Shown piece by piece: positions 15,845-23,839 of a stretch of 64,000 bases of DNA. Source of the DNA: Kineosporia mesophila (GTDB lineage Bacteria; Actinomycetota; Actinomycetes; Actinomycetales; Kineosporiaceae); the NCBI RefSeq assembly GCF_021129235.1, contig NZ_JAJOMA010000026.1:45716-109715 (forward strand), read 5' to 3'. The notes under the pieces are model-generated. The model ran no database searches and was not told the origin of the DNA. It saw only the letters and a list, made by a program, of their open reading frames with translations. Position 1 is the first letter of the stretch; the number at the start of each line of letters is the position of its first letter. The position numbers and the translations under genes were made by a program.

Positions 15845-16693
15845 TCAGCAGTACTCGTAGTGGTAGGCGGAGTTTCCGGCCGGGACGACCTCACGATCGC
15901 GCAGGATGATGGAGATGGCGCTGCCACGCGTCGAGCACGATTTCGTGTAGGCCGATTTCGCGTTGTCGGTGTACTCGATCTCGATCACGTTGTTGCCGTA
16001 GACGGCCTGGTAGTCGCCGCACTCGTTGTAGTCCGCGACGTTGCACTCCTCAGCGATGGCGAAGTCGAACTTGGCCGTGTCGCGACCGAGGGAGCCCAGT
16101 TCGGCGGTGTTCTTCTGGGCGATCGCCAGGCCCTTGGCGTGAGCCCGGGAGGCCAGGGCGGTAGCCCAGGAGATGGCATTCGTCTGGGTCAGGACGCCGT
16201 TCGAGCGGGTGTAGGAATCGATGTTGTCGGGCTCGACCGCCTGGAATTTCGAGGTCGCACAGCCGTCGATCCACGGGCCGACGATCGCCATCAGGGCATC
16301 GCGCTTGGCCGCGGTGGAGATGTCCATCAGATATTCGTCGGGCCAGTCCGGGTCGACCAGCAATGAGCCGTTCGACTTCTTCACCAGCAGGTCCGCGTGG
16401 TTGGTCGACCACCACGACCTGTCGTCGGGCTGGGTCTGGAACGCGTTGACGTAGCAGATGTTGTACTTGCCGCTGACCGGCTTCTGGGAGCGGTCACGGT
16501 CGACGATCTGCACGCTGGCGGCGGGGGTGTACGCGCCGCCGATCTGGTAGTCGAACTGGCCGTTGACGGGCGGTTTGACGACGGCGGCGGAGGCCGAGCC
16601 GGCCGAGACGAAACTCAGGCCGCCGACCAGGACGACCACCCCGGCGGCCCCGGCGAGTGCGAATCGGGAGCGCATTGACGAGAAAAGACGCAT
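15845..16693 (-). CDS. Secreted endo-alpha-1,4-polygalactosaminidase, GH114 family
   Basis: The 282-residue protein has a Sec signal peptide (basic MRLFSSMRSR, hydrophobic core ~12-30, cleavage after AGSASA near residue 36). The mature part matches GH114: CYVNAFQTQPDD, YLMDIS, the EPDNIDSY motif, AQKN, FAIAEEC with CNVADYNEC, and IEIEYTD. GH114 cuts poly-alpha-1,4-galactosamine, as in fungal galactosaminogalactan. The ATG at 16693 begins the signal peptide. It lies next to an amino-sugar kinase, an AgaS-like isomerase, a GH4 glycosidase and an ABC importer, which fits extracellular cleavage followed by uptake. Family call is firm; substrate is inferred from the family. Confidence 0.85.
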   Translation of the reverse strand: MRLFSSMRSRFALAGAAGVVVLVGGLSFVSAGSASAAVVKPPVNGQFDYQIGGAYTPAASVQIVDRDRSQKPVSGKYNICYVNAFQTQPDDRSWWSTNHADLLVKKSNGSLLVDPDWPDEYLMDISTAAKRDALMAIVGPWIDGCATSKFQAVEPDNIDSYTRSNGVLTQTNAISWATALASRAHAKGLAIAQKNTAELGSLGRDTAKFDFAIAEECNVADYNECGDYQAVYGNNVIEIEYTDNAKSAYTKSCSTRGSAISIILRDREVVPAGNSAYHYEYC

Positions 16694-16875
16694 GTTCGTG
16701 TCCCTGCTGTGGATACCCCGCCTCGAGTGATTCTCTGGCGACCGGGCCGGGCCGAAGGATGCTCGGTGACGCATCCTCCGCCGGCTGGGCTCTCCACGAA
16801 ACTGGGGAAAGCCTATGCACAGATGACTGTCAGGGATACCCAGAAACTGTTGATCTACGTGCATTTGGGAATAAT

Positions 16876-17850
16876 TTAATCCCCGTTCCGGCGTAGGCTC
16901 TCCAGCGCCGCCGGTGTCATCGGGTGCCCGGCCAGCTGGGCGGCATGCAGGACCGCCCCCAGAACCGGCGACAGGATCGGGGTCTTCAGCTCACAGCCGA
17001 CCGGTTCCAGTTCTCGCGCGAATGCCTCGTACACCTCGGGCACTCCCAGGACACCTCCGGAGTGGGACACCGGGAACGGTTCCCCGGCATCGAATCCCAG
17101 ACGGCGGGCGGTCGTTCTCACCAACCGGGCGAGTTCGGTGCCGGCCTCGGCGATCAGGGCCCGCGCGGACTGGTCACCGGCCCGGGCCGCCTCGACCAGG
17201 GGCCTCGAGAGGGACGCGATCCGGGTCCGGTCGGCGTTCCACTCGTTGATGACCAGCCCGACCAGGTCCAGGTCGTCGTCCAGACCCAGGTGCTCGCGCA
17301 GGATCGGCAGCAGGGGGCCGGGCTCGGCCCGGCCGTCGCTCATCTGCGAGAAGATTCGCAGCGCGTGCACTCCGAGCCAGTAGCCGGATCCTTCGTCACC
17401 GAAGACCTCACCCCATCCGCCGACCCGGACGCCCTGGCCACCGCGTCGTCCGTACGTGATCGACCCGGTGCCACTGATCACGTTGATGCCGTCGGCCCCG
17501 GCCAGTGAGCCGGCCCAACCGCACACCGTGTCGTTGTCGCACCGGTACCGGTCGTGCCCGAGCACCGAGCGGGGAAGGCCTTCGATGATCGGGACGTCGG
17601 CCTTGTCCTCGCCGAAGCCGGGCAGACCGAGGAAAGCGAAAGTGATTTCTTGCGGGGATAATCCGGCACTGCGGCAGATGTCGGTCACGCCCTCGTGCAA
17701 CACGGTGGCCATGTGCGTCAGCCGGTCGGGACCCACGCTGTACACGCTGCCGATCCGGCTCCCGGCCAGCACCGTGCCCTCCTCGTCGGCCAGACACAGT
17801 GCGGTCTTGGTGCCGCCGCCGTCGATGCCGAGGAACAGTCGCCGGCTCAT
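16876..17850 (-). CDS. BadF/BadG-type amino-sugar (N-acetylglucosamine-like) kinase
   Basis: The 324-residue ASKHA-fold kinase has phosphate-1 motif LGIDGGGTKTALCLAD (residues ~6-21), INVISGTGSITYG as phosphate-2, a GWGEVFGDEGSGYWLG motif typical of GlcNAc/GlcN kinases, and SGGVLG as the adenosine motif. It should phosphorylate a hexosamine at C6. The ATG at 17850 overlaps the stop of the SIS gene by four bases (ATGA). In this locus the substrate is probably galactosamine or N-acetylgalactosamine released by the GH4 enzyme, which is inference. Confidence 0.83.
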   Translation of the reverse strand: MSRRLFLGIDGGGTKTALCLADEEGTVLAGSRIGSVYSVGPDRLTHMATVLHEGVTDICRSAGLSPQEITFAFLGLPGFGEDKADVPIIEGLPRSVLGHDRYRCDNDTVCGWAGSLAGADGINVISGTGSITYGRRGGQGVRVGGWGEVFGDEGSGYWLGVHALRIFSQMSDGRAEPGPLLPILREHLGLDDDLDLVGLVINEWNADRTRIASLSRPLVEAARAGDQSARALIAEAGTELARLVRTTARRLGFDAGEPFPVSHSGGVLGVPEVYEAFARELEPVGCELKTPILSPVLGAVLHAAQLAGHPMTPAALESLRRNGD

Positions 17851-18983
17851 GCGGGGAGCGGGTGCAGGGTCACGCCCTGGACGACCCGGTTCACCTGGCC
17901 GCCGGGAAAAGGGTTGTCCGAGCCGATTCCGTGGGCCAGGGAGAAGCGCAGGGCCAGTTCCTGAGCGGCCACCACGAAAACCGCGGCGAGCACTGCGTCG
18001 TCCACTGCTCCGAGACCGTCCGGCACCAGAGTCAGCCCGGTGGCGTCGCGGGGAGCGGACGCACCGATGACGAGTACCTGCGAACTGCCCAGCTGGGTGC
18101 GCAGTTCGGTGACGATGTCCTCGTCGTACAGGCGGGTGTAGGGGTCGTTGGAGAGGTAGACCAGCGCCAGGGTGGAACCGGTGAGCACGGCCTTGGGTCC
18201 GTGCCGGAACCCGAGGGCCGACTCGGCCCAGGTGGGCACCGCACCGGCGGTGAGTTCGGTGAGCTTGAGCGCGGATTCGCGGGCCAGGCCGGTGAGGGCG
18301 CCGCTGCCGAGGTAGACCACGCGCTCGAACTCGCGTGCGGCCAGCTGGGCGGCCAGGCCGTCCGGGCCGCTCATGACCGACAGCACCTGCTCGGCGGCGC
18401 GGGCGGCGTGTTCCATCCGGCCGGTGTTCCCACCCAGCACGATCCGGCAGGCCAGCAGCATGCTGGTGAAGCTGGAGGTCATCGCGAAGCCGCGGTCGTT
18501 GGTGCCCTCGGGCATGACGAGAACCAGCGAGCGCTCCGGCCGTTGCCGGGCCAGGGCGCCGTCCGGGTTGCACGTGAGGACGAGGTGGTGGACGTCCGAG
18601 AGCTGGCTCTCGGCGAACTGCACGGCGGCCAGGCTTTCCGGGCTGTCGCCGGAGCGGGCGAAGGAGACCAGGAGGGTGGGGACGTCTTCGGCGAAGATCT
18701 GCTGGGGATGGCTGACGATGTCGGTGGTCGGCACGGCGTCGACGCGACGGGACAGGGTGCGGCTCAGGCCCGGCGCCAGGACCTGCCCGGCGTAGGCCGA
18801 GGTGCCCGCTCCGGTCAGCACGATCCGCAGATCGGCCCGGCTCAGCAGCGGTTCCAGGAAGGCACGGACGGTGTCCGCCCGCTCCTGGAGGTCCTGGGCG
18901 AGGAGGCGCCAGACGGCCGGCTGGTGGGTGATCTCCTCGGCGGTCGACGCGGCGCCCAGGGCGCTCAGGTCTTCGGAACTCAT
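17847..18983 (-). CDS. SIS-domain sugar-phosphate isomerase/deaminase, AgaS-like
   Basis: The 378-residue protein has two SIS domains: the first around LTGAGTSAYAGQVLAP and LVSFARSGDSPES, the second around YLGSGALTGLARESALKLTEL with AESALGFRHGPKAV. This layout and length are those of AgaS, the galactosamine-6-phosphate deaminase/isomerase giving tagatose-6-phosphate, more than of GlmS, which would carry an N-terminal glutaminase. It is translationally coupled to the downstream kinase and divergent from a DeoR regulator. A glucosamine-6-phosphate or fructosamine role cannot be excluded. Confidence 0.8.
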   Translation of the reverse strand: MSSEDLSALGAASTAEEITHQPAVWRLLAQDLQERADTVRAFLEPLLSRADLRIVLTGAGTSAYAGQVLAPGLSRTLSRRVDAVPTTDIVSHPQQIFAEDVPTLLVSFARSGDSPESLAAVQFAESQLSDVHHLVLTCNPDGALARQRPERSLVLVMPEGTNDRGFAMTSSFTSMLLACRIVLGGNTGRMEHAARAAEQVLSVMSGPDGLAAQLAAREFERVVYLGSGALTGLARESALKLTELTAGAVPTWAESALGFRHGPKAVLTGSTLALVYLSNDPYTRLYDEDIVTELRTQLGSSQVLVIGASAPRDATGLTLVPDGLGAVDDAVLAAVFVVAAQELALRFSLAHGIGSDNPFPGGQVNRVVQGVTLHPLPA

Positions 18984-19029
18984 CGGGAGTCCTTTCGGTG
19001 TGGTGGGGGCGAGGAGGGTGGCCGTGCGC

Positions 19030-19039
19030 GAAATGCGCA
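19030..19039. promoter_or_regulatory. Candidate DeoR site 1 (GAAATGCGCA)
   Basis: The 10-mer GAAATGCGCA lies 47 bases upstream of the SIS gene start and 43 bases upstream of the DeoR start; a second TGCGC follows at 19045-19049. The identical 10-mer recurs in the other divergent promoter of this locus at 21323-21332. Confidence 0.5.
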
Positions 19040-19081
19040 GGCATCTGCGCGTTTGTGATCACGATGAACTAGGGTGGGCAG

Positions 19082-19843
19082 ATGCGTCAGGAAGATCGGC
19101 TGGGCCTCATCCTGGAGCGCCTCAGCCGCCAGAACACCGTCGGGGTGCCGGAGCTGGCCCGGGAGCTGGAGGTCTCGCAGGCCTCCGTCCGGCGTGACCT
19201 GGCCCGGCTGGAGGAGCAGAACCTGCTCACCCGCACTCACGGCGGCGCTGTCGCGAGTGGGGTGCTGTACGAGCTGCCGATGAAGTATCGCGGCGGACGG
19301 CGCCAGGATGCCAAACGCCTGATCGCCCTGCGGGCCGCGGAGCTGATCCCGGCCGAGGTCACGTCGGTGGCCCTGAACGGCGGCTCGACCACCACCGAGG
19401 TCGCTCGGGTGCTGGTCACCCGGCCGCGGCTGCGCGTGGTGACGAACGCGCTGAACATCGCCTCGGAACTGGCCGTCCGCACGCACATCGACCTGGTGGT
19501 GTGCGGCGGCAGCGCCCGGGCCGAGTCCTACGAGCTGATCGGCCCGATCGCCGAGGCGACCCTGAGCGGGCTGAATCCGGATGTCGCGGTCATCGGTGTG
19601 GACGGCATCAGCGCCCGTGTCGGCCTGACCACGCACCACGAGGTGGAGGCCCAGACCAACCGGGCCATGCTGCTCTCCGCCGAGATGGTGATCGTGGTCG
19701 CGGACGGCACCAAGGTCGGCCGCCGCTGCTTCGCCCGGATCAGTGAGATCACCGCGGTCTCCGACCTGGTCACCGATTCCACGGCCGACCCCGACGCGGT
19801 CGCCGAGCTGCGCCGGGCCGGTCTGCGGGTACACCAGGTCTGA
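19082..19843 (+). CDS. DeoR-family transcriptional regulator of the amino-sugar locus
   Basis: The 253-residue protein has an N-terminal DeoR winged helix (VGVPELARELEVSQASVRRD, then LEEQNLLTRTHGG) and a C-terminal DeoR sugar-phosphate sensor (ALNGGSTTTEVARVL; VVCGGSARAESYELIGP; VADGTKVGRRCFARI). Members usually respond to phosphorylated sugars such as tagatose- or galactosamine-phosphates. TAGGGT at 19070-19075 lies 6 bases before the ATG, so the transcript is probably leaderless. It is divergent from the SIS-kinase operon. A shared 10-mer in both divergent promoters suggests it controls the whole locus. Confidence 0.87.
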   Translation: MRQEDRLGLILERLSRQNTVGVPELARELEVSQASVRRDLARLEEQNLLTRTHGGAVASGVLYELPMKYRGGRRQDAKRLIALRAAELIPAEVTSVALNGGSTTTEVARVLVTRPRLRVVTNALNIASELAVRTHIDLVVCGGSARAESYELIGPIAEATLSGLNPDVAVIGVDGISARVGLTTHHEVEAQTNRAMLLSAEMVIVVADGTKVGRRCFARISEITAVSDLVTDSTADPDAVAELRRAGLRVHQV

Positions 19844-19847
19844 CCTG

Positions 19848-19895
19848 TTCACCAGGCGCTTCACCAGGCGCTTCACCAGGCGCTTCACCAGGCTC
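19848..19895. repeat. Four 12-bp tandem repeats between convergent genes
   Basis: Units of TTCACCAGGCGC start at 19848, 19860, 19872 and 19884 (the last with one change). They fill the gap between the DeoR stop and the GH4 stop; both gene ends contain related ACCAGGTCTGA or CAGGCCTGA sequence, as if the array grew from them. Confidence 0.85.
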
Positions 19896-19896
19896 T

Positions 19897-21210
19897 TCAG
19901 GCCTGGAGTGAGGCCGGCAGCAGATCGGCGTGCGCGGCGAACATCGCCTCGGCCAGATCGGCGATCCGGCCGACGGGCAACTGCGCCGAGGTGGCGGGGT
20001 CGCACATCAGGGCCTGGACGACGTGGTCACGGCGGCCCTCGACGGCTGCCCGCACGGTCAGGTCGGCGACGTTCAGCACCGAGCGGTTGAGCGCCGCGCA
20101 CTGGGGCGGCAGCTCACCGACGTACAGCGGCCGGGCACCCTGGGCATCGATCACGCACGGGACCTCGACCGGCGCCCCGGCCGGCAGGTTCGTGATCAGC
20201 CCGGTGTTCACGGTGTTCACCTGGATCACCCGGGGCCGGCCGGTGACGATCGAGTGAATGACCTGCGGTGCGTACTCGGCGGCCTCCTCCTCGGGTTCGG
20301 TGTACTCGCCGGCGTCGATCGACGCCTCCAGCTGGGCCACCTGGCCGGCGTTGCCGGCGCTGATCCCCACGTAGTCGCGCAGCGGGATGCGCAGGCGCTC
20401 GATCTCGGACTCGTCGTGCAGGTACCAGGGCACGTACTCGGAGGAGTGCTCGCTGGTCTCGGTCGGGTAGAAGCCCAGGCGGCGGTACATGTCCACGCGC
20501 ACCCGGCGGCGCAGCTGCTCGTCGTTCGCGATCAGCGCGTCCAGCCGGGGGTACAGGTCCTCACCGTTGTGCTGCCACTCCAGCACCCAGGCCTGGTGGT
20601 TGACGCCGGCGCTGCGGAAGGTGACCTCGTCCAGCGGCGCGCCCACCAGCGCGCTCAGGTCGTGGATGGTCCAGTAGACGGAGTGGCACAGCCCCAGCAC
20701 CTTCAGGTCGGGGGCCACCGCCTTGAGGTAGGCGACGTTCATCGCCATCGGGTTGGTGTAGTTCAGCAGCCAGGCCTGCGGGCAGACATCGAGCATGTCC
20801 TGCGCGAGGGCGGCCAGGAAGGGGAAGGTGCGCAGGCCCCGGAAGATCCCGCCGACGCCGAGGGTGTCGCCGATGGTCTGGCGGATCCCGAACGTCTCGG
20901 GCACGTCGAAGTCGGTGAGCGTCGCGGCGTGGCCACCGATGTTGACCACATTGATGACGAAGTCCGCACCGGCCAGCGCCTGGCGGCGGTCGGTGGTGGC
21001 GGTCACCGTGGCCCGGGCACCGTGGTGCCGGATCGTCACGTGGGCGATCTTCTCGGCCAGGTCGAGGCGGCGCTGGTCGATGTCGTGCAGAACGATCCGG
21101 CAGCCGGCCAGCTCCGGTTCGGAGACCAGGTCGCGCAGCAGTTGCCGGGTGAACTCCACCGAGCCCGCACCGACGAAACACACCACGGGCTCCGGCTTTT
21201 CGTGTGACAT
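19897..21210 (-). CDS. GH4 family alpha-galactosidase-like glycosidase (NAD- and metal-dependent)
   Basis: The 437-residue protein shows the GH4 signatures: an N-terminal NAD motif FVGAGSVEFTRQLLRDL (~12-28), DFVINVVNIGG, LLNYTNPMAMN, the metal-site CHSVYWT (CHS is the alpha-type form) and GVNHQAWVLEW. GH4 enzymes cleave glycosides by a redox-elimination route needing NAD+ and Mn2+. The ATG at 21210 has GAGGAG upstream. It is cytoplasmic and divergent from the ABC importer genes. MelA-like activity is the default; in this locus alpha-linked galactosamine or N-acetylgalactosamine is a plausible substrate (inference). Confidence 0.85.
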   Translation of the reverse strand: MSHEKPEPVVCFVGAGSVEFTRQLLRDLVSEPELAGCRIVLHDIDQRRLDLAEKIAHVTIRHHGARATVTATTDRRQALAGADFVINVVNIGGHAATLTDFDVPETFGIRQTIGDTLGVGGIFRGLRTFPFLAALAQDMLDVCPQAWLLNYTNPMAMNVAYLKAVAPDLKVLGLCHSVYWTIHDLSALVGAPLDEVTFRSAGVNHQAWVLEWQHNGEDLYPRLDALIANDEQLRRRVRVDMYRRLGFYPTETSEHSSEYVPWYLHDESEIERLRIPLRDYVGISAGNAGQVAQLEASIDAGEYTEPEEEAAEYAPQVIHSIVTGRPRVIQVNTVNTGLITNLPAGAPVEVPCVIDAQGARPLYVGELPPQCAALNRSVLNVADLTVRAAVEGRRDHVVQALMCDPATSAQLPVGRIADLAEAMFAAHADLLPASLQA

Positions 21211-21656
21211 CGACGTGTTCTCCTCTGAACCCGGGCGAATGCCGTCACCGCGGACGGGTGACGGTAAGTGCCACAGGCCTGCTCGCGGCTCGATATTGAT
21301 CGTTGTGAGCAACATACGATCAGAAATGCGCATCCTCGTCAATCCTCCGGATCGACCTCCGCGCCCCTTCGACCGCCTGGCCGCACCCGCGTCCGCAGTC
21401 TCGCCGTCGTCCTCAATTATCCCTGTTCCGAACCGGTGTGAGCAGCCGTGGGCCGAGTGGCCGGCCAGATTTCCGGCAGGTAACCAGTCGTTGACGGCCG
21501 AGAAGGGCGTGTGCAAGATTGCGCACACTGAATGAGCAAATCAGCTCGATGGTGTCGGTACAGACCGATGCGCGCACCCTTCAGGCCCGGAGGTCTGGTC
21601 GGTACGAGCGTCCCGGCACGGTGACTGCGTCCGTTCTCCCAGCGAAGAGAGTTCTC
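21211..21656. promoter_or_regulatory. Long divergent promoter of GH4 and the ABC importer
   Basis: This 446-bp gap holds no gene. It contains GAAATGCGCA at 21323-21332 (the proposed DeoR site, 113 bases from the GH4 start) and a perfect inverted repeat GTGTGC-N8-GCACAC at 21509-21528, 129 bases before the binding-protein ATG. The inner half of that repeat (ATTGCGCA) resembles the DeoR site. Confidence 0.5.
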
Positions 21657-22940
21657 ATGCGTCAACAGGGTCGTTTCGCAGTGACCTGTGCCGGTGCGCT
21701 GACGGTGGCCGTCGCACTGGGTGCTTGTGGAGGGTCGGGCGACGTCGACGACGGGACGGCGAAGATCACGCTCTGGCACGGGTACACCGGTGCGCAGACC
21801 GAAGCGATCACCGCGCTGGGCAAGCAGTGGAACGCCGAGCATCCCGACCAGGCGGTCACGCTCGTGTTCGACGGCGGGAACGATGACGTGCTGCAGAAGA
21901 CGACCGCGGGATTCGTCGCCGGGAACTACCCCGACGTGGCGTACGAGTACGGTTCGTCGGTCGGGCCGCTGAGCCGTCAGCCCCGGCTGGCCGACCTGAC
22001 CGAGCGCTCCCAGGACCCGGCCGTGGACTGGGACGACTTCTTCCCCGCGGTGAAGGATGCCTCGACGGTGAACGGCAAGGTCGTGGCCGTGCCGGCATTG
22101 GTCGACAACCTGGCGCTCGTCTACAACAAAGATCTCTTCGCCCGGGCCGGTATCGCCGAGCCCACCCCGGACTGGACCTGGCAGGACTTCCGGCAGGCAG
22201 CCGCCGCCCTGACCGACAAGGAGGCCGGTGTGTACGGCTGGTCGTACGTCAACGACGGTACCGAGGACACGGTCTGGCGCTACCTGGCGATGCTGTGGCA
22301 GGCCGGTGGGGAACTGCTGACCGCCGACAACAAGAAACCGGCGTTCAACTCCGCGGCCGGGCTCGCCGCCCTGAACCAGCTGCGCGACATGGCCGTCACC
22401 GACAGGTCGGTCTATCTCGACACCGGCAACCAGAACTACTCGAACCTGTTCGCCGACGGCAAGATCGGCATGTTGTGGACCGGTCCCTGGGACCTGAGCA
22501 GCTTCGACAAGGTTCACTACGGGGTCGTGCGACTGCCGGGGTACAACGGCAACCACGAATCCATCTCCGGGCCCGACCTGTACATGATGTTCAACCGCTC
22601 GGACCGCAAGACCGACACGGCCTGGGCGTTCACCACCTGGCTCACCTCACCGAAGGTGCACCTGGAGTACGCGATCCAGACCGGCGACCTGCCACTGCGC
22701 ACGTCCGAGACGAAACTGCCCGAGTACCGCAGCACCTATCTCAAGAAGTATCCGGGCGCCGAGGAATTCACCGACAATCTCGACAACGTCCAGCACGCCC
22801 GGCCCAACATTCCTGAGTACTCGCAGGTTTCGCAGGCGGTCGGCGAGATGGTGCAGTCCGTGCTGCTGGGTCAGGCCCAGCCGCAGGAGGCGCTCGACTC
22901 CGCCACCGAGACCGTCCAGTCCGTGCTGGCCGGTTCGTGA
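21657..22940 (+). CDS. ABC sugar transporter, extracellular solute-binding lipoprotein
   Basis: The 427-residue protein starts with a lipoprotein signal (MRQQGRF, hydrophobic core, lipobox LGAC with Cys24), followed by a family 1 carbohydrate-binding-protein fold: ITLWHGYTGAQTEAI, VTLVFDGGNDDVLQKTTAGF, PDVAYEYGSS, VPALVDNLALVYNKDLFARAG, and GKIGMLWTGPWDLS. It captures an oligosaccharide outside the membrane for the two permeases that follow. The last codon overlaps the next gene. No ATPase is encoded here, so a shared MsiK-type ATPase is expected, as usual in actinomycetes. Confidence 0.9.
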   Translation: MRQQGRFAVTCAGALTVAVALGACGGSGDVDDGTAKITLWHGYTGAQTEAITALGKQWNAEHPDQAVTLVFDGGNDDVLQKTTAGFVAGNYPDVAYEYGSSVGPLSRQPRLADLTERSQDPAVDWDDFFPAVKDASTVNGKVVAVPALVDNLALVYNKDLFARAGIAEPTPDWTWQDFRQAAAALTDKEAGVYGWSYVNDGTEDTVWRYLAMLWQAGGELLTADNKKPAFNSAAGLAALNQLRDMAVTDRSVYLDTGNQNYSNLFADGKIGMLWTGPWDLSSFDKVHYGVVRLPGYNGNHESISGPDLYMMFNRSDRKTDTAWAFTTWLTSPKVHLEYAIQTGDLPLRTSETKLPEYRSTYLKKYPGAEEFTDNLDNVQHARPNIPEYSQVSQAVGEMVQSVLLGQAQPQEALDSATETVQSVLAGS

Positions 22941-23839
22941 TGATCACCGCCTGGGCCCGGCGCCGGAGCACGGCCGACCATGTGTCCGGCTGGATGCTGG
23001 TGGCCCCCAGCGTCTTGCTGATCGGCCTGTTCGGGCTTGTCCCGCTGGTCTGGTCGTTCGCGATGTCGTTCCAGCGCAACGACTTGCAGACCCCCGCGGA
23101 GTGGGTCGGCCTGCACAACTACGACCAGATGCTCGGTGATCCGGTGCTGGTCGCGGCGCTGCGGCACACCCTGATCTACACCGTGCTGTTCGTGCCGCTC
23201 ACCCTGGTCGGCTCGCTGGTGGTGGCCGGGGCCCTGAACCGGAATATCCGGGGGATCTCGATCTACCGGCTGGCCGTGTTCGTCCCGGTGATCACCTCGA
23301 CGGTGGCGACCGGCGTCATCTTCAACTTCCTCCTCGATCCCGAGTACGGACTGGCCAACGGGCTTCTGGAGAAGGTCGGCCTCCCGGCCCAGGGCTTCTT
23401 CTCCGATCCGGACCAGGCGCTGTACGCCATGGTCGCGATGACGGTCTGGGGCTGGATCGGATTCGGTGCGCTGATCTATCTGGCGGCGTTGCAGTCGGTT
23501 CCGAAAGACCTGCTGGAGGCCGCGGCCCTGGACGGGTGCGGACCGGTGCGCACGTTCTGGCAGATCCAGGTGCCCCAGCTGCGTCCCGTCACCGCGTTCC
23601 TGACCACCTGGCTCATCATCAACGCCCTGCAGTTGTTCGACGAGGTCTACGTGACCACGAAGGGTGGCCCGCTGCACGCGACCACGGTGGTCGTCTACTA
23701 CCTCTACCAGCAGGCGTTCCAGTACTTCCACGCCGGCTACGCCAGTGCCCTGGCCTGCCTGCTGTTCGTCGTGATCGTGCTGGTCACGCTGATCCAGATG
23801 CGACTCACCCGAGCGAACGACGAGAGCGGTGCGGCATGA
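22940..23839 (+). CDS. ABC sugar transporter permease 1 (MalF-type)
   Basis: The 299-residue protein has six membrane segments and the permease EAA loop, EAAALDGCGPVRTFWQIQVP, which contacts the ATPase. WMLVAPSVLLIGLFGLVPL is the first helix. The ATG at 22940 overlaps the binding-protein stop (TGATG); a GTG at 22937 is equally possible. It forms a heterodimer with the next product. Confidence 0.9.
   Translation: MITAWARRRSTADHVSGWMLVAPSVLLIGLFGLVPLVWSFAMSFQRNDLQTPAEWVGLHNYDQMLGDPVLVAALRHTLIYTVLFVPLTLVGSLVVAGALNRNIRGISIYRLAVFVPVITSTVATGVIFNFLLDPEYGLANGLLEKVGLPAQGFFSDPDQALYAMVAMTVWGWIGFGALIYLAALQSVPKDLLEAAALDGCGPVRTFWQIQVPQLRPVTAFLTTWLIINALQLFDEVYVTTKGGPLHATTVVVYYLYQQAFQYFHAGYASALACLLFVVIVLVTLIQMRLTRANDESGAA

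Noticed and set aside
16876..19062. 728-codon minus-strand frame spanning the kinase and SIS genes
   Set aside because: Its first two thirds are an out-of-frame shadow of the SIS gene (Arg/Pro/Gly-rich); only the last third is real and is the kinase starting at 17850.
19848..19895. Possible iteron origin
   Set aside because: Only four 12-bp units, no AT-rich segment and no replication gene; it lies between two convergent sugar genes.
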